From: Clytia hemisphaerica | Taxonomy: Eukaryota; Cnidaria; Hydrozoa; Leptothecata; Clytiidae | DNA: 64,000 bases | Assembly: GCA_902728285.1 (NCBI GenBank) | Contig: CACVBU010001358.1 | Location: forward strand, 1,178,001-1,242,000 | Direction of reading: 5' to 3' | Shown: positions 47,501 to 59,440 of the stretch, piece after piece | How positions within the stretch are numbered: position 1 is the stretch's first letter | Layout of the letters: every line of letters starts with the position of its first letter | Made by a program: the position numbers and the translations under genes | Notes under the pieces: generated by a model | Told to the model about the DNA's origin: nothing | Databases searched by the model: none | The model's input: only the letters and a program-made list of their open reading frames with translations

Positions 47501-50500
47501 ACTCGTTTAGTCATCCAAGATTTCATAAAATAATTCAAATGCTACATCATGTCTATGAATTCGAGCTTTTGATAAAAAATCGATTTTTTATCAAAATATC
47601 AACTCTTTAAAACGAATAAGAAGGCTGAAAGAATTTCTCCTAATTTTACCAAACGTAATCTCAAAGTGTAAAGCAAGCAACACAGAAAAAGTGTCGTCAA
47701 ACAGTTAAAATGTTGCCAGTCACAGATACACTCCGACCATCTTTCCAACGAAGTAGAAACATTACGTCATCGAAACGAAACAACGTTGACAGGCTAGTCA
47801 TTCCGAAGTCACCAAGCCATCATCACAAGCCTGGATCCGCGCACCACCGCCATCACACAAAAACACCGCACCAAGAAACAAATTGCTATAGCGGTCGGCA
47901 AACGCCGCTCAGATTCCAAGAACGAAAACCACGGCTCTTAACTCGATTGAGTTTCCGCGAGCATCAACAGATGCCGACAGCTAAAGAGACAGAAATTTAT
48001 AACATCTACAAAGAGACTAGTTTCTATACTATACACGTACTGGAAAGGTTTCGTTCCAAACAGATAGCCCCATCATATCGCTTACCGGCTATTAACCAGA
48101 ACCAGGGAATGATGTGCGATCCAAATGAATACAATGGAAGTTCGACGTACAGTACATCTATTGCAAGGAAATTCCTCGAACCAAACGTCAAGAAAGCATT
48201 TTGAAGCCAGACCTTTTGGTCTCTGATGATAACTCATACTCATGACTGTAATTCGAGGAGGAACCTTCTGAGACATACCGATTCAGTTACATATTATTGT
48301 AATTATTTCTCAGACAAGATTTTATTTGTTTACAAGCATAAGCATAATAAAATTTACTTTATTATAACTTCTCAGTTTATATCGAAATTGCCGTTTTAAG
48401 TGTTATTAGATCAGATAATCAGTGAAAAAGATTTAAATGGTTACTTCAGATCACGAAAAAAATGTCGCTGAAGGCTGGCACAAATGCATCCAACATTGGA
48501 TCCAACATTTTGTTGCACGAAATGATGGACGCATTTGCGCCGGCCTTAATCCTTACCTATAAGAGGAACAATAATAGTGAATCCTTTGGACGATAGCAAA
48601 TATTGAATGTATTGTAGGTAGTCGATGAAGCAGTTTGTATCAAGCACTAAATGGTTGGGTGAGTTTTCAGAGATCACACGTCCCTCTGATTTGTGTGTTT
48701 CCAACACAGCCTAAAATATACAGGGAACATTTTTGAAAAGGAAAGCAAAAAAAAATATACTGATATCATACCAGACACTCAAAGTTAATATTTAACAAGT
48801 TGGTGTAGTTCTCAATAAAGTAAGTTTCCCTTATAAGTAAGTCTGCGACCGCAGTCGGAAACGACCCAAAGGGTCCTCTTTCGATAGCTATCTATCCAAA
48901 GGTAGGGGAGGGCGCCACTCTTTCTCCCTGGATTTCCCCACTTACTCCCGATCCTTCTCTTAGTTGCTGAGCATCAAGCAGAGAGGCGTCAAGTACCATT
49001 TTGGGAATCTTTGTTATGACCTGGCTGGGGATCGAACCCACAACCTTGCGCACCGTAGCCGGATGCTCTGCCACTGCACTACGGTTGCTTTCCCTTAAAG
49101 CTTGCCACCATAAGTCTCGATGAATATAGCGTCCATCTATTCAGGCAATTTGAACCAGTAGGGTAAGAATGATCACGAGAATAACGATCTTACCACAGCC
49201 GCTTGTCTTTTCAGTTCATTCTCTTCCAGTTGGCGCGCTAAATCTGCTTTTTGTGCCTACAAAACAGAAAGGGGAGCTCACGAAAAAATCTACGGAAAAT
49301 CTTTTTAATAAATAATGGTTAGATTTTGAGCTGGAGTAACAACTCTACTAGTTCTGGTAATTGGGGGGGGGCATGATGAAAATATAACGAGTAGTCATTA
49401 TAGGTAAGAACGAGAAGGGCAATACCGCATTATACTTTGTCTTTTTTAAGAATTGAGGTACAAAACATGGTGATGACATACCCTGAGTTGATCTAACTGT
49501 GAGTGGTCCCTAAAACGTATAACAGTATAAATTAATTATAATACGAGTAAATACGTATGTTGAAATGAGCTCTTCCAGAAAATGTTCGTATATGGGGGTG
49601 GAGGATATAGTGTCCGGGGGTAGTGAAAAATCTACAAAATTTACCTTGTCAGATGGGTAAACTTGCGCTGTTTGGGGGTAATTTAGCTCTTTTTGAGGGC
49701 AATTTTGAATGTCCAGGGGGTCAACTAATGCCCGGGGGATTAGACCTGCTGTCTGGAGGGGGGGGGGCTAAAAGTCACAATGTCCAGGGGCAAATTTTCA
49801 AAAAAATTTAAATCATCCATCCCCCATTTTCAACTTTTTTCTGGAAAAGCCCAATCTATGATTTTCATTCCTATTTCAAATTGTATGATTTTTATTACCA
49901 TAAGATTTTCATTTGAGAGAAGACAAAAATATTATCATACATATTACAATCATACATATTACTACATACCCTGAAAGTTCGATTTCTTCTTGATCTTGTT
50001 CGTCGTCACTATCTTCTATGATCACATCTTCTGTTATCTAGATTATATAATGTAATACCAAATATAATGTATAATAGTAATAGTATAAAAGTAGAAAGGT
50101 TATTACAAGTGAAGGCGAAATTGAAAATGTATGAAAATTATAATTGAGATACTGACAATTTAATATTCAGGCTTTCTTGCTTTTTTAAGAACTTTCGAAA
50201 TCCTTTTCTAAACAAATCACTGACCGTAGTCCGCTATCTATGTGAAATATCTTTCTTATCTCTATAGTATAAAATTGATATAACGTTCAACTTACGTCCA
50301 TGTTATCACCTCCTTCATCATCAAATTCTTTCTTCTGTTTGACAGGCGAAGTGAAGACTTGAGTCGCTTGAACTGCTTTGTACGAGCCTTCTTTTTCATC
50401 GTACGCGAATGGAAGTTGTCCTGATTCATCCAGTTGTGTGATCAGATCTTGTAGTGATGTAATACGAAGGTTGTGACACACTTTGTCCTGGTATAGATGA

Positions 50501-53500
50501 AGTAAGATTTAAGCCAAGGAAACAAATTATTATCTACCATAAGGTGTCATCTGCGAATTTAAGTACCCACGAAGTCATCAAGCTCAACTGTAAAATTTCA
50601 TTTCATTTATAAGGCTGGACTTGGTTTGCCGTCACCCGATCAACCCTACCTAAAAATCTATCGACCCAAACAATTTCATTTTTAAAAGTCAAAACCTCTA
50701 TGGCAGCTGTCTCGTTCTGTTTTAAGTTTAACAAACGTGAATTCCCTTCTAACTCTTACGTCTTCATTTTAAAATTAGTCAAATGTAAAGAGATTTTTCA
50801 TAAGCCGTCAAAATAAATTTCCGACCGACCCACCTCCAAATTTTAATGGTCAGGAGACAGCAAACCAACATTTTTTTAAAGTCCAGCTTTAGTAGTTTCT
50901 TTTTTACAAAGAGACGACCATGATCAAAGACGCATTTTGTATATTTTTGAACAAACCTAAATTAAAGTTTTACTCATCTCTTCCTACCTACCTTTAGTCT
51001 TTCATTAGCAGGACCGTTCACGAGTTTTGAAGAGTATGGTTTGAAGCCGGCTAAAAAGATGTCTTCTATCAGGTACACATTGTCCGAATCTAAAAAATAA
51101 CCAAAATCGAATTAAAACTTTCAGATACAAACAATCAAAGAAGCAGAGTGATTTTTTCTGACCTTTAGTCCAAAACTAGGTAAAGAAATCATTTCTCTCG
51201 ACATAACATTTTACCATCTTACATTACATAATTGTTGATAATTATTTCTGCTAGTCATCAAAATTTTTGACGATAGGGATACTTTTTATGATTGAACACT
51301 CTTTTGCGAATTGAGATTATTAAGTTTTACAAAGGCAATAGAAAACAGTTCAAATTGAATAGAAACAAGCTAGATGCTGAATGGACCTACCTGATGATGA
51401 AAGTTAGATAGCAATGCAAGGAGAAAAATGAAAAAAATCAGTCAGAAAACATAGCGTTTAGCGAAAATGCATAACGCAAGAAATTCATCATTGATTGATG
51501 ATAGGGGGAGAGGGAAGGGTTGTAGGAAAAAATAAATAGAAAGTTCTGGTCGCAAAAATCAGTTTTATTGACAATTGAATCATGCTTGATGGTGAGCATT
51601 GCTATCAATAATGTTTTTGTGTGAAAAACCAATGAAAATATGCAAAAACGGCGATTTACGGAATTTTCAAGCGGAAAATTTTTTTTCTCAAAAATCGAAC
51701 TCGGCCATGTTTTGAGCATTGCGAATACACATCTTTCTGCAAAAAATCAGAAAAAAATAAAAATAAAAATTCGAGAAAATGTCAAAAAACCGGTTTTTCC
51801 GGCATATTTCCGGCATTTTCACCCGGAAAAAATGTTTTTCGAAAATCGGGCTCCGTCACATTTTAGGTATTATCATATTGCGTCAGTGTGCAAAATTTCA
51901 TAAAAAAATATAAAGTACAGCTAGAGAAATCCAAGAAATACTGTCTTTCCGGCGAAAATAGGTTGTTCCGGCGACTTTTAAAATAGTTCCGGCTTCAAAA
52001 ATCAATTTTATTGACAATTGAATCATGCTTGATCGTGGACATTGATATTAATAATGTTTTTGTGTGAAAAAACAACGAAATATAAGGAAAAAGTCCGATG
52101 AAAATCTGCAAAAACGGCGATTTCCGGCATATTTCCGGCATTTTCGACCGGAAAAGATTTTTTCTCAAAAATCAGACTAGGCATATTTCCGGCATTTTCG
52201 GCCGGAAATGATTTTTTTTCGAAAATCGGGCTCCGTCACATTTTGGCCATAGCCATTTTGCATCTTTGTGCAAAAAATCAGAAAAAACTAATGAGCCAAT
52301 CTCGAGAAAAGCTGGTAACAGACGGACGGACGGACGAACAGACAGAGGTTAATTCATAGGACCTCCACCGGGGCACCCGGAGGTAGGTCCAAAAAGCATG
52401 TAAAAGATGCACGAGTACTCTAGCCTTGTACCTTCTGAGGATGAAATTCCGTTCGCTTCTTCCAACTCCATATTGGTGATATGATTGAAAAGTGGGCAAA
52501 TCTCTGACCAAATATCCATCATTGAACTAATCAAGAAAAAGAAGTTGGTATGTACAGAAAAAATATTACACATAGCACTCAGCAAGATTTATTGTACTGT
52601 GTAGGTGTCATTTAATCCATTCAGACAAATCTCGTTGAGTTTTGTTAAAGTCTCTTTATCTCAAGCTATGAAACAAAATACAATCTGGTATTTTAAAGGA
52701 CAGAGAGTGACGATCGTATACAAGTCTTGCATACATACTTCACAGATGATTTGGAGATGAGAGTCGAATGATCCACCATCCATAATAGCATGACACGAAC
52801 TGCTGGTAAGAACTGTGTTAATTTGTCGTAGTCTAGAGGGAAATAAGTATTTTTCAAACATGAAGGCACTAAAAAAGATACCAATCGACTAGGCTGCACG
52901 CATCTCCTCTGGTATGCTACGATAAGGATTCAAAAACACAGAGACGAGGGCAGCTCTCGGATTTCGTACTCGGATTAGTATCCCCTATATCAAAACATAT
53001 CAGAGGGAATGCGTGCAACTTACCAATCGACAGACCTCTTTATTCGCGGTACTTTTAGCGAACAAAAAAGGAACAAGTTAGTTTAAATCTATAACTATAA
53101 CATGGTGGTTATCAATGAAACTCGTGCTATTCATGACGTAATGTTTTGTACGTAAAAACCCCGGTTTTCGCCAAAAGTGATTCTCTCGTTAAAATTTGCC
53201 ATTACTGACAAAAACCGGTTGTTTCCATAGAAAAAAATACGTCGTGAATAAATATCGCTGGCTATTTTTTTCAGGTTAAATTAACCACAAAGAGATAAAA
53301 AAAATTCTTACCATTGTTTGAGGATAACAGTTTGGAACAATGTGAACACAGGACACCGAACATGTCCACAGCAAAAACAATGGCAAAGTCTAGTGCTGTG
53401 TTCGCCATTACATCTTGTAGACCTGTAGTAAATATGAAAGAGAAATATAGTCGACTCTCTCTAATTCCATCTTTAAGGAACCAAAATATTTATCTGAATT

Positions 53501-56500
53501 AAAAAAAAAATCGAATTACAGAGAGTAATTTAAACCATTTTTAGGCTGAAGGGACCAATTTTTTAGCTCGAATTTCAAAAAGATCCAAATAATAGAGATT
53601 CAATTAAAGTAGTTCATCAAGCAAGTACAATTCAACATACCGTATTACACAAATATTACTAGGCAAGTATTTAACGGCCTTGAAATTTGCACGATCTGAA
53701 ATTAACACCAATGCTTCTGCTTTTTCAAGGAAACAGCGGCTGGTTTTAATTAATGGGGTTTTTATCTACACGAAATTTTTGAACTCGTGTTAATAAAATG
53801 ACTAGTAATATTCGTGTAATAAGGTAAAAGACAGGTGGTGTTCCAAACTCTATACACTATTCGATACAATTCTTTATCTAGAAACAAAATCATACTTTTC
53901 TACCAAAAACTACACCCACCTTGCTGTTTTTCAATGAGCATATGTATGGAGAAGATATTGATAGCCATGTATTTCAGCAAGTTCTCTTGTTTGACTGACG
54001 AGGCTTTTGGATATTGCAACAAAGTTTTGAAGTAGGAAAGTGTTTCCTGATGCACTCTCGTAAATTCTTCAAGACTAAAATGGAAAGGAAAAAAAATGGA
54101 AATGGAACGAGTGAGGGTGATCAGGTTGGATACTACAGGGTGTCCCGAAAAAAATCCTATGTCAGAACACGATTACATAAGCTCTTGTGTGTGTGGCTGT
54201 TGCTTCCCTCTTTAACACGACACGGTCATTTTTAACACTTTCATAAACAGAAACGCAATAAACTGATGAACATACATATAAAGGAATTTTTTCGAGACGC
54301 CCTGTATGTTTAAAAAAAATCGCGAATAAATATTTGGCGCAATAATAATGACTGAAATTTAGCTCACCCAATATTGGTATACAGTTTGCAGTGTATATGC
54401 AGAAAGTAGATCGTGTATCCACGGTTTATCTAAACAATAAAAGTCAAAATCTTCAATCGCTTCAATAATATATTGGCACTAGTCCAAAAACACTTAAAGT
54501 AAAATTTTCAAAATTGCTCAAAATGACTGAAAATCATATCTGAGGGTGATTTGAAATTGTTTTGATCCTTGAAATAATTTTCAAAGGTCTCTTTAATTTA
54601 CTCACTCCCCTCCCTAAGGCCCATTCCCAAAACTTTGAATTGTTGAAGGGGCTGCAGACTTAACCATTGTACTTGGGGGGAGGGGAGTGAAAGAAGTAGA
54701 AATATTTAAAACAATTAGTAACTACTGCCGAATATTTTTGTTGTGGTTTTGTTGGAAAAATGTTATTATGAGATCAAGCCACGACCGAATGACTAAATTT
54801 GTCTGTGAACATCAATGTATTTATATTAAAGTACGTAAAAACATCAAGGGAGTGGCGCCTTTTAGCACATTTTAAATGTGGCAAACCTTTGAAAGGGAGA
54901 GTTTATCTTGTCTTGAGGTGGTTCTACTCAATGGCTTTTTTTTGACAACAGCTGTATCGGTCACAGAAGAATGGTTTTTGAGGGGTGGTTGTGTGAGATA
55001 AACCAGTTCGTTGTTGTCTGTCAACATCACTTTGTACATCTGATGCAAGTGAATGAAAATCCATATCTCGTCCCTGTTAATAAAACAGTTTATTTCAATA
55101 TCTAATCAGTCCACACAGTTCTGATTTCATGGAATACATTGATTTTATCTTACGGCTTAATGAAATTACGGTCATTATCATAAACTAACATTAAGAATCA
55201 CTTAACTTTGTAAAAATATAAAATCGTAGTAAGGGGTCAACCCTTAGGATCTTACTACGGATCAGTACGAATCCTAAGGGTTGACTGACCCCCACTATCG
55301 AGGTAGGCTTTTTATCAGCCAAATATCATCAAGCATCAAACCTTAGATGATTAGGGTTGAGTTTGTCAGCTCTTTCTTGCAATATTACTTCTTCTTTGTT
55401 GATAGAGGATGATTGTTGTTCGTACCTTTGTTTGAAAACGTGAGCCTGTAAAAGAGATAAGGCATAATTTTATATCTCCATTTATTCTTAACATAAATGG
55501 CCCAAAGACAAAGTAGCATATAAACAAACAGGTAATTTGGAGCTAAGATTTGAAGTTTCAGATCAGCAAGGTTGAAGCAGATAAACATCTTTCAAAATTG
55601 GAATTGATCGGTTGATATTTCTGATGACAGGTAAGAAATATTTGATTAAGTATAGAGACAGAGAGAACCATTTACCTTTTTCTTGATCTCATGGAAAATT
55701 GAAGTCAATCGATCTCTTGCTGTCAGAATGGGATTGCTAGCTGACAAGCTCCTGCAATAATAATAAACAGCGTCCAGTTTCCGTTTTGTGGTGACTGCAA
55801 CCACAGCTAGCTGGTTGTACGATTTACCATTCTTTGGTGCCAGCATTTGAGCTTCTCTATAACATTTTTGTGCTTGGCAATAATTGTTGTCTTGTTGCAG
55901 GTGTGTGACGTAACGTTCGAGATCTCCGATGTAGATAAGAAGTAGATGACAGCTACGTAATGCAAGCTTGACCTAAAGGAAGAAAAGAAAAACGTTTTTT
56001 GAAAACTTATTATTGCTAATGCTAATAGGTCAGATCTTGATGCTGTTAGTCCACTTAGCTGAACTACTTAGATAACTACTATTAAAGTACTATTAAGTAC
56101 TGATTAGTATTGAACAATACCTAAATCTTAAAAAATTATGCGCTATGCTTTGAAGAGTGCATAGAATTATAACCTCGGCGTAAAATAAATTTACTTTCTG
56201 TAATTTACTTTCAATCGACCTAAAAGCTAGAAGAAAAAAATCAAAACAAAACAGCTAACCTGTTTTCCACAGTGGTGCATTTTGACAGGGTCATCCAAAA
56301 TTTCCTGTAAATCAAAATTCGAGTGCTCTTGCAGTAAAACCACTAACTCATCTAAGAATTGAATGCCATTTTGCAAGAATTTCCAATAAAGATCACCAAC
56401 TTCTTGTAATTTGTCTTTCTCAATGTTCTTTGTGGAATCTACAATATCCCTGTAATTAAGATTAGATTTTGAATTTCAAGCGTAACAAGTGATACTTTTA

Positions 56501-59412
56501 TGGACCTACCTGTTTATAAAACGAAAAATAAAAGTTTAATAAAGGCAATATAGAAACAAAAGCTGAATAATTTAAAGTTTTGCAAGTTGGTGCCAAAAAT
56601 TTTTTTTCCTCGAAAAATGAGCTTTTTCATATCTAGCACACTGTAAAAATGGGTCTTTGTACAAAAAATTAGGAAAAACTAATGAACAGATTTTTAAGTA
56701 AGTCCAAAAAAACCTATTTTTGGGCATTTTTTAGGCCCAAATTGGCCCAAAATTTTTTTTCTTCAAAAATCGGGCTCCGTCATAAAAATCACAAAATTCC
56801 TGAGATTCAATCCCGAGAAAAGTTGGTAACAGACGAACGGACGCACAAACAAACACAGGTTAATTTATAGGACCTCTAGGTAGGTCCAAAAAGCCAACTT
56901 GACCAAACTTGAGAAGGTCAATTGTGCAGAATTTGCCAAACTATTATAAAAGAATAAAAGACTAAAATCCAAATATTGTGAAAAGGGAAATTCAACAAAG
57001 TCAAGATCAAATCAGAAAATAAAACATAATACATGAAGAATGATTCAAATAATTCATATCAAGTAAATGTACCTGAATTTAGTAATGATGTTGTGATAAG
57101 CTGATTTCCAAAGTGCTGTCTCAAAATCGTGTTTGAAGGAATATTCTTGAAAATGAACGATGAGCTCTTTATAAAGTTGTTGAATTGCTTCAGAAATTGT
57201 CATCACTTCAATTATATGTATTTTTTGATCGAATGGTTTCTGCAGCAATGCCTTCAACTCACGTATTTTGGTGTGAACCATCCTCTGCTTTTGAGCGACC
57301 GCCTCATCTTTACTTTCTTTGGCAGCTTGTTTTTCTAAATAAGAAAATATTGATTTTTAGATATTCTAAGAAAGTCTGTGACTGTAGTCAGAGATGACAC
57401 AAAGGCTTCTCTTTCGATACCTATCTACGAAAAGGTAGGGAAAGGCAACACTCTTTCTCTTTCTCCCTGGATTGCTCCTCTTACCATTGATCCCCAATGA
57501 TCCCGCTTGATCCTTCCCTTCAATTACTGAGCACCAACAGTTATGTTCATATGTCTATAGCACCAAGCAGAGAGGCATTTTAAATACGATTTAAATACAG
57601 GATTGAACCCACAACCTTTGGCATTGTAGTCGAATGCTCTACCTTTGCACTATTGGTGCTGTATAACCTAATTATTAAAACCAAGCGTTGTAACCATTTT
57701 GTTTTGTTGCCAGGTTAACACTCTAGTGAAGAAATTTTCTTCACCCTACATATGCACAACCCTTACCACTGATGGCGAAGTGAACTTGTCTTTGGTTTAA
57801 CTCTCTCTGATCTGCTTGCATCTGTTCCTGACAATCTTGTGGCAAATTCAATATTCCACCACCAGCTCCAGACTGTTTGTCTGAAGAGTTCGAATCAGTC
57901 CTTGTTTTTGAATCCCTTTTAGTACTATCTTTCCTGTCTCGTTTCTTCCGATTGTCATTCTTTTTCCGATTATCACCACGTTGTGGACTGTCCTTTATTC
58001 TGTTATTAGTAGATGCTCTTGCTTTTGTGTCAAGTGTTTTATTTTCATTTAGAATAGACTGGATGCTTGATAAAACATTCCTTTGCCTTGGGCGTGTTTT
58101 AGAATCTGAAAGTTTTCGTTCATTTTTCTCACCATCAAATGAGTTCATCCTTGGATTACTACCAGTATCACTTGAACTACTCACAGTTATTATCGATGTC
58201 CTTGATCCAGTCCCCTCAAAAGTCCCTTCAGAAAATAAAGTTTCACTAGCCCCACTTACAGTACTATGTCCATCAGTGTCAGTTAAAAACATGGAGTTCA
58301 CATCCTCGTGAGTCAGAGTAGAAGAATTATCAGTATCAGGTAGAATCTCATTGCGAATATTATCAATACTTGTACCCAAAGCACTACTGTCTTCGTTATC
58401 AGAATCTTCAAGAACAGATTTCTCTTTATGCAATGTCCTTGGTGAAGCCACAAGAAACTTATTATCAATAACAGACCCTGTTTCATCATTTTCTATGTTC
58501 AGAGTTTCTTTCACACAATTATTGTTTTCAGTTGGTAGACAGTCTTCACATTCTTCAGTCAGTGAAATATTACAAGGACATTCAAGAATGGATAGCCCTA
58601 GAGTCTTTTGTTTTAATTTCTCTTCCTGCTCTTTTGTAAGTTTTGGTTTTTCAGGAATAACAGTTTTCTCTTCTGGTTTTGTGTGTTCCTTTTCTGACGA
58701 TGAAGAAGTTCTTTGTAGTTTTCTGTTTGAATCATTTGAATGTTTCCGAGAAGAACTATCATGTCTATGATTTGATTTGTTTTGGTGTCCATTCTTATTA
58801 CGGTTACCACCTCTATCTCTGCCACTTTGAGACCTTGAATTTGAATTTTTCCTTTCCCTGCTGTCATCACTACTTTTACGGTTTTTATTATCCTTTGAAG
58901 ATACAGACCCACTTCGACTAGGGGAAGATGATTTATTTTCCAAAAGTGATAATGTCGATAACTTTTTCTTGACTTGGTATGGTTCATAACCTGCTTTAGT
59001 ACGTCTGACTTTAGTTTCTCTTGTCTTTTCAGTATTCGGTGAATCATCTGTTTTCACAATAGCTGGGGATGGTGGACCTGGAGGTTCTAAATGGATAAAG
59101 TAATCAATACAATAATAATCCAAAATATTGATTACTGTAAATAAAGATTTTTTCTAAAAAAGAAATTCATCATCAAATTTCTCATCACTTGTTAATTAGG
59201 GTAGGGTTTTAATCTAATGTTCAAAATACACAATAATAAATCTTAAACCTAATTGACTTAAATTTGCTGAAATAGGCATAAAAAGATTTTCAATACATAC
59301 CTTCACTTAGAGGTTGATTGTTTTCTTGACTTGTTTTACGAGCCATTCCTCTCCCTCTTCCTCTGTGAGGTTTAGTTTTATCAATTCCATCTACACCTTT
59401 AGGTTCATTCAT
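44547..59412 (-). CDS. SMG6: Telomerase-binding protein EST1A / SMG6 endonuclease
   Basis: NMD endonuclease that cuts mRNA near premature stop codons. Twenty-two exons in transcription order: 59412-59301, 59086-57767, 57334-57073, 56449-56260, 55972-55676, 55445-55342, 55073-54887, 54429-54368, 54074-53920, 53422-53312, 52832-52739, 52526-52432, 51089-50992, 50487-50296, 50037-49970, 49509-49482 (28 bases), 49256-49194, 48710-48557, 46115-46028, 45573-45450, 45102-45036 and 44677-44547. They total 4002 bases, or 1333 residues (1419 in human). The N-terminus is Ser/Arg/Lys-rich. The 14-3-3/TPR core is in exons 3-9, with LAPKNGKSYNQLAVVAV and LDAVYYYCRSLSASNP. An acidic linker leads to the C-terminal PIN domain: LVLDTNCFIDYL (D1170), TNDDVILSCC (D1272/D1273) and LLTNDRNLRVKA (D1306), so the acidic pocket looks intact. 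All junctions keep phase. Confidence 0.95.
45307..45345 (+). repeat. Short repeat shared with 30385-30425
   Basis: The same run of about 36 bases as in RBM19 intron 14, here in the SMG6 intron between exons 20 and 21. Confidence 0.7.
46134..46320 (+). repeat. Dispersed repeat, family A, copy in SMG6 intron 18
   Basis: The ordered blocks TTTTTTATAAGAACAAACTA, AAGGCTTTGTGGACTC and AAAACACCCGATTTCT, then ATAAGAACATGTTAAGAACA, match the copy near 4764. It lies about 18 bases from the acceptor of SMG6 exon 19. Confidence 0.65.
47710..48204 (+). CDS. Unrecognised intronless gene nested antisense in SMG6 intron 18
   Basis: A 164-residue open frame with ATG at 47710 (context AAAATGT), a stop at 48202-48204 and an AATAAA signal at 48346-48351. 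It lies wholly inside a 2,441-base SMG6 intron on the opposite strand. The product is very basic in its first half, with His-rich runs (PSHHHKPGSAHHRHH) and many Arg/Lys/Ser/Thr/Pro residues. The C-terminal half is more balanced (YNIYKETSFYTIHVLERF, SYRLPAINQNQ) and could fold. No signal peptide, membrane segment or known domain was seen. The base composition is clearly less AT-rich than the flanking intron, which supports coding. Function unknown; a chance frame is possible but less likely at this length in such AT-rich DNA. Confidence 0.6.
   Translation: MLPVTDTLRPSFQRSRNITSSKRNNVDRLVIPKSPSHHHKPGSAHHRHHTKTPHQETNCYSGRQTPLRFQERKPRLLTRLSFREHQQMPTAKETEIYNIYKETSFYTIHVLERFRSKQIAPSYRLPAINQNQGMMCDPNEYNGSSTYSTSIARKFLEPNVKKAF
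48346..48351 (+). terminator. Candidate polyadenylation signal of the nested gene
   Basis: AATAAA, 142 bases after the stop of the nested + strand frame. Confidence 0.45.
48469..48546. repeat. 78-bp hairpin MITE beside SMG6 exon 18 donor
   Basis: The ends are AAGGCTGGCACAAATGCATC and an imperfect inverse (GACGCATTTGCGCCGGCCTT), with a CCAACATTGGATCCAACA core. It lies about 10 bases past the donor of exon 18. Confidence 0.7.
48835..49095 (-). repeat. tRNA-derived SINE, copy 1 (SMG6 intron 17)
   Basis: The - strand begins with a tRNA-like head: A-box AGTGGCAGAGCATCCGG and B-box GGGTTCGATCCCC. A body with AAAATGGTACTTGACGCC and CTCTCTGCTTG follows, and it ends in a CGACTGCGGTCGCAGAC palindrome. 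The same layout recurs at 57365-57665. Pol III box sequence and length fit a SINE of about 260 bp. Confidence 0.8.
49580..49800 (+). repeat. G-run-rich degenerate repeat, SMG6 intron 15
   Basis: Repeated G-run units (GTGTCCGGGGG, TGTCCAGGGGG, TGCCCGGGGG, TGTCCAGGGG) spaced 20-60 bases apart. It is not coding despite a short open frame. The G runs could form quadruplex-type structure on this strand, which is the template strand for SMG6. Confidence 0.5.
51383..52390. mobile_element. TIR element family E, copy 1 (SMG6 intron 12)
   Basis: The ends are GGACCTACC and GGTAGGTCC. The interior has several near-repeats of ATTTCCGGCATTTTC and CAAAAATCGGGCTCCGTCAC, then a GGACGGACGGACGAACAGAC stretch and AGGTTAATTCATAGGACCTC. 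The shorter copy at 56502-56887 shares the ends and the distal third. Non-coding. Confidence 0.7.
53445..53625. repeat. AATTCGAA-type repeat (family C), SMG6 intron 9
   Basis: Opposed ends GACTCTCTCTAATTCCATC and AATCGAATTACAGAGAG-type words, then ATTTCAAAAAGATCC. Related to 24500, 28930 and 34975. Confidence 0.45.
54136..54304. mobile_element. 169-bp mariner-type MITE, TA-flanked (SMG6 intron 8)
   Basis: The ends are CAGGGTGTCCCGAAAAAAAT and an imperfect inverse (TTTTTTCGAGACGCCCTG), with TA on both sides. CAGGGTG(T/G)CCCGAAAA ends are typical of mariner-derived elements. Non-coding. Confidence 0.8.
56502..56887. mobile_element. TIR element family E, copy 2 (SMG6 intron 4)
   Basis: Ends GGACCTACC and GGTAGGTCC as in the 51383-52390 copy. 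It shares CAAAAATCGGGCTCCGTCA, GAGAAAAGTTGGTAACAGAC and TTAATTTATAGGACCTC, but is internally shorter. Confidence 0.7.
57365..57665 (-). repeat. tRNA-derived SINE, copy 2 (SMG6 intron 2)
   Basis: Same family as 48835-49095: B-box-like GGGTTCAATCCTG, a CTCTCTGCTTGGTGC body, a CTCCTCT/CTCCCTGGATT tract and a terminal palindrome (CTGACTACAGTCACAGAC). It is more diverged, and also in the SMG6 sense orientation. Confidence 0.75.
58965..59015 (-). other. Possible exon-junction-complex binding motif in SMG6
   Basis: Codes for residues about 65-79, RRTKAGYEPYQVKKK. Human SMG6 carries N-terminal EJC-binding motifs with a YxP core in a basic setting, and this is the only such segment I see at the equivalent place. 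The match is short and unproven. Confidence 0.4.
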
Positions 59413-59440
59413 ATTTCTTTTTGAAAATGTTCGAGAGCTA
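59413..59440 (-). promoter_or_regulatory. Acceptor-like site upstream of SMG6 ATG
   Basis: On the - strand, TTTTTTCTCTAG ends 25 bases before the start codon. It is a good polypyrimidine-AG acceptor and implies either a 5' UTR intron or a trans-spliced leader. Confidence 0.4.

Noticed and set aside
48892..49074. 60-residue - strand frame
   Set aside because: Lies in the tRNA-derived SINE; not a gene.
57877..58311. 144-residue + strand frame opposite SMG6 exon 2
   Set aside because: Shadow of the Ser/Lys-rich SMG6 exon; hydrophobic Phe/Ser-Leu runs arise from reading its complement.
58351..58770. 139-residue + strand frame opposite SMG6 exon 2
   Set aside because: Same reason: antisense image of a low-complexity coding exon.
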